A DNA stretch of 7,703 nucleotides from Verrucomicrobiota bacterium (GTDB taxonomy: Bacteria; Verrucomicrobiota; Verrucomicrobiia; Limisphaerales; UBA1100): assembly GCA_028872645.1 (NCBI GenBank), contig JAPKDK010000136.1, forward strand, positions 1 through 7,703. The letters are read 5' to 3'. Below are positions 6,916 to 7,703 of this stretch, one piece after another. Within the stretch, counting starts at the first letter, position 1, and each line of letters starts with the position of its first letter. The notes beneath the pieces are model-generated. The model saw only the letters and a program-made list of their open reading frames with translations. It was not told where the DNA came from and made no database searches. The position numbers and the translations under genes were made by a program.

Positions 6916-6919
6916 ACCT
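6908..6919. repeat. 12-base perfect palindrome containing both convergent stop codons
   Basis: AGGTCTAGACCT reads the same on both strands and contains TAG for the M29 peptidase (6913-6915, plus) and TAG for cytidine deaminase (6912-6914, minus). Both proteins therefore end in Val-stop from the same bases. With no loop and no T-tract it is not a convincing rho-independent terminator. Confidence 0.6.
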
Positions 6920-7319
6920 CGGGGAAATCATCGCCAGTGAAGGCGTTGGGCAAAAGAATGTCCATTGTGGTGACTGTGGAATTCTCGGGCGATTCGCTAT
7001 CGATGAGAATGACTTCAACTTTTCCCGCGTATTCCGCAAGGAGTTGGCGGCAGGCTCCACAAGGCGCGGCACCGCCGGGGGAGGCAATGGCGATGGCGGT
7101 GAAATCGCGTCGGCTTTTTGATTCGTCGGTGAGGGCTTTGAAGAGGGCGACGCGTTCGGCACAGCAGCTGAGGCCGTAGCTGGCGCTTTCGACATTTGCG
7201 CCGCTGATAATTTCCCCGCTGGCGGCGAGTAAGGCTGCGCCGACGTTAAATTTGGAATAGGGCGCGATGGATTGTTCGCGGGCAGCGAGCGCGGCTTGGA
7301 TGAGTTTCGTGTGAGGCAT
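6912..7319 (-). CDS. cdd: Cytidine deaminase
   Basis: Cytidine deaminase converts cytidine and deoxycytidine to uridine and deoxyuridine in pyrimidine salvage. The 135-residue protein is the size of the homotetrameric Bacillus-type enzyme. It shows APYSKFNVGAALL (19-31), the substrate-binding GANVESASYGLSCCAER (about 40-56) with zinc ligand Cys53 and catalytic Glu55, and SPGGAAPCGACRQ (80-92) with zinc ligands Cys87 and Cys90. This three-cysteine set (CAE...PCxxC) is that of the tetrameric class. ATG 7319 gives the normal start, about 20 residues before the APYS motif. It begins four bases after the stop of the purine nucleoside phosphorylase gene on the same strand, so the two form a nucleoside-salvage operon. 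A GCCGGC hairpin lies just upstream of the start, and I see no Shine-Dalgarno. The stop overlaps that of the convergent peptidase gene. Confidence 0.96.
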   Translation of the reverse strand: MPHTKLIQAALAAREQSIAPYSKFNVGAALLAASGEIISGANVESASYGLSCCAERVALFKALTDESKSRRDFTAIAIASPGGAAPCGACRQLLAEYAGKVEVILIDSESPENSTVTTMDILLPNAFTGDDFPEV

Positions 7320-7323
7320 TGGG

Positions 7324-7703
7324 TTAATGTGCTGCCGGCATCTTGCCGGCGGAAAATTCAGTGATCAATTTCGCCGCTTGCGTGCTGGCTTGTTCGCCAA
7401 TTTCTAAAACTTCCGAATGCGACAGCGGAGTTTTGTTAATGCCGGCGGCGGGGTTGGTGATGCAGGAGACGGCGACCACGCGCAGACCGCATTGGCGGGC
7501 GACGATGGCTTCGGGCACGGTGCTCATTCCCACGGCGTGCGCGCCAAGCTTTGCGAAGGCGCGAATTTCGGCGGGGGTTTCGTAGCTGGGGCCGCTGAGA
7601 GCGCAGTAGACGCCGCGGTGGAGTTTGGTTTTGGTTTTACGCGCGGCGGCTTGGAGGGCTTTGTTGAGCGCGGTGTCGTAGGTTTGGGAAAGGTCGATGA
7701 AGC
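7324..7703 (-). CDS. Purine nucleoside phosphorylase (partial, N-terminus outside window)
   Basis: This is a trimeric-class purine nucleoside phosphorylase (PunA/human PNP-like), which splits inosine and guanosine with phosphate into base and ribose 1-phosphate. Only the last 126 codons lie in the window; the frame is open to base 7703, and a full protein would be about 270 residues. Visible motifs are FIDLSQTYDTALNKAL, GVYCALSGPSYETPAEIR (with the Glu that contacts the purine), LGAHAVGMSTVPEAIVAR (the family signature) and the VSCITNPAAG segment. Its Asn marks 6-oxopurine nucleoside phosphorylases rather than methylthioadenosine phosphorylases, which have Asp there. The protein ends AAKLITEFSAGKMPAAH. 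The family normally ends near the end of the helix at ITEF, and the last seven or so residues come from a GCCGGC repeat. It is upstream of and co-directional with cdd (four-base gap). The internal ATG at 7533 is not the start. Confidence 0.94.
   Translation of the reverse strand, partial: FIDLSQTYDTALNKALQAAARKTKTKLHRGVYCALSGPSYETPAEIRAFAKLGAHAVGMSTVPEAIVARQCGLRVVAVSCITNPAAGINKTPLSHSEVLEIGEQASTQAAKLITEFSAGKMPAAH
7332..7352. repeat. REP-like GCCGGC hairpin at the 3' end of the PNP gene
   Basis: GCCGGC (7334-7339), the spacer ATCTT and GCCGGC (7345-7350) form a six-base-pair stem with a five-base loop. Because GCCGGC is itself palindromic, the two halves are both direct and inverted repeats. 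On the minus strand it encodes AGKMPA at the end of the phosphorylase and lies about 15-30 bases before the cdd start. In my experience similar units (GCCGGCAAGATGCCGGC and variants) are scattered through several environmental bacterial genomes. Only one copy is present in this window, so the repeat status is inferred. Confidence 0.5.

Noticed and set aside
6842..7195. 117-residue minus-strand frame overlapping cdd and the end of the M29 gene
   Set aside because: It is a Ser/Pro-rich shadow frame; the conserved zinc motifs of cytidine deaminase are in the neighbouring frame.

Overview
The window (7703 bases, moderately GC-rich) is a compact piece of bacterial chromosome. It holds eight protein genes, nearly all of them housekeeping, with hardly any non-coding DNA. 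The protein styles, the almost complete absence of Shine-Dalgarno sequences and a GCCGGC-type dispersed repeat with its 'AGKMPA' translation suggest an environmental Verrucomicrobiota-like bacterium. That placement is an impression, not a demonstrated fact. I see no phage, transposon, CRISPR, tRNA or rRNA signal, and base composition looks even across the window.

Layout from left to right. (1) recG (minus strand, 1-1388) runs off the left edge and lacks its C-terminal third; its open frame continues unbroken to base 1. (2) An 86-base divergent intergenic region has possible sigma70-like boxes on both strands, each placed so close to the start codon that transcripts could be almost leaderless. 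(3) On the plus strand lies a two-gene unit: an unrecognised 200-residue protein with a possible Cys4 metal site, coupled by an ATGA overlap to a 271-residue protein with a single N-terminal membrane anchor. (4) This unit runs tail to tail, with interlocked stop codons, into an M42-family metallo-aminopeptidase on the minus strand. (5) Divergent from that gene is a plus-strand run: proB (glutamate 5-kinase with PUA domain), mazG (NTP pyrophosphohydrolase with a degenerate C-terminal half) and an M29-family metallo-aminopeptidase. (6) This run also meets the next minus-strand gene through interlocked stops. The minus-strand pair in transcription order is a purine nucleoside phosphorylase (its 5' end beyond the right edge), then cytidine deaminase.

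How they fit together: the cdd/PNP pair is a nucleoside-salvage unit. proB starts proline synthesis, and the two peptidases flanking proB-mazG would release amino acids from peptides. mazG removes non-canonical or excess NTPs and recG restarts stalled forks. These are ordinary functions. I found no convincing new multi-gene system. The points most worth a second look are the degenerate C-terminal domain of MazG, a REP-like hairpin that forms the last codons of the PNP gene just upstream of cdd, two independent convergent pairs with the same interlocked-stop arrangement, and the uncharacterised translationally coupled pair at 1475-2889.
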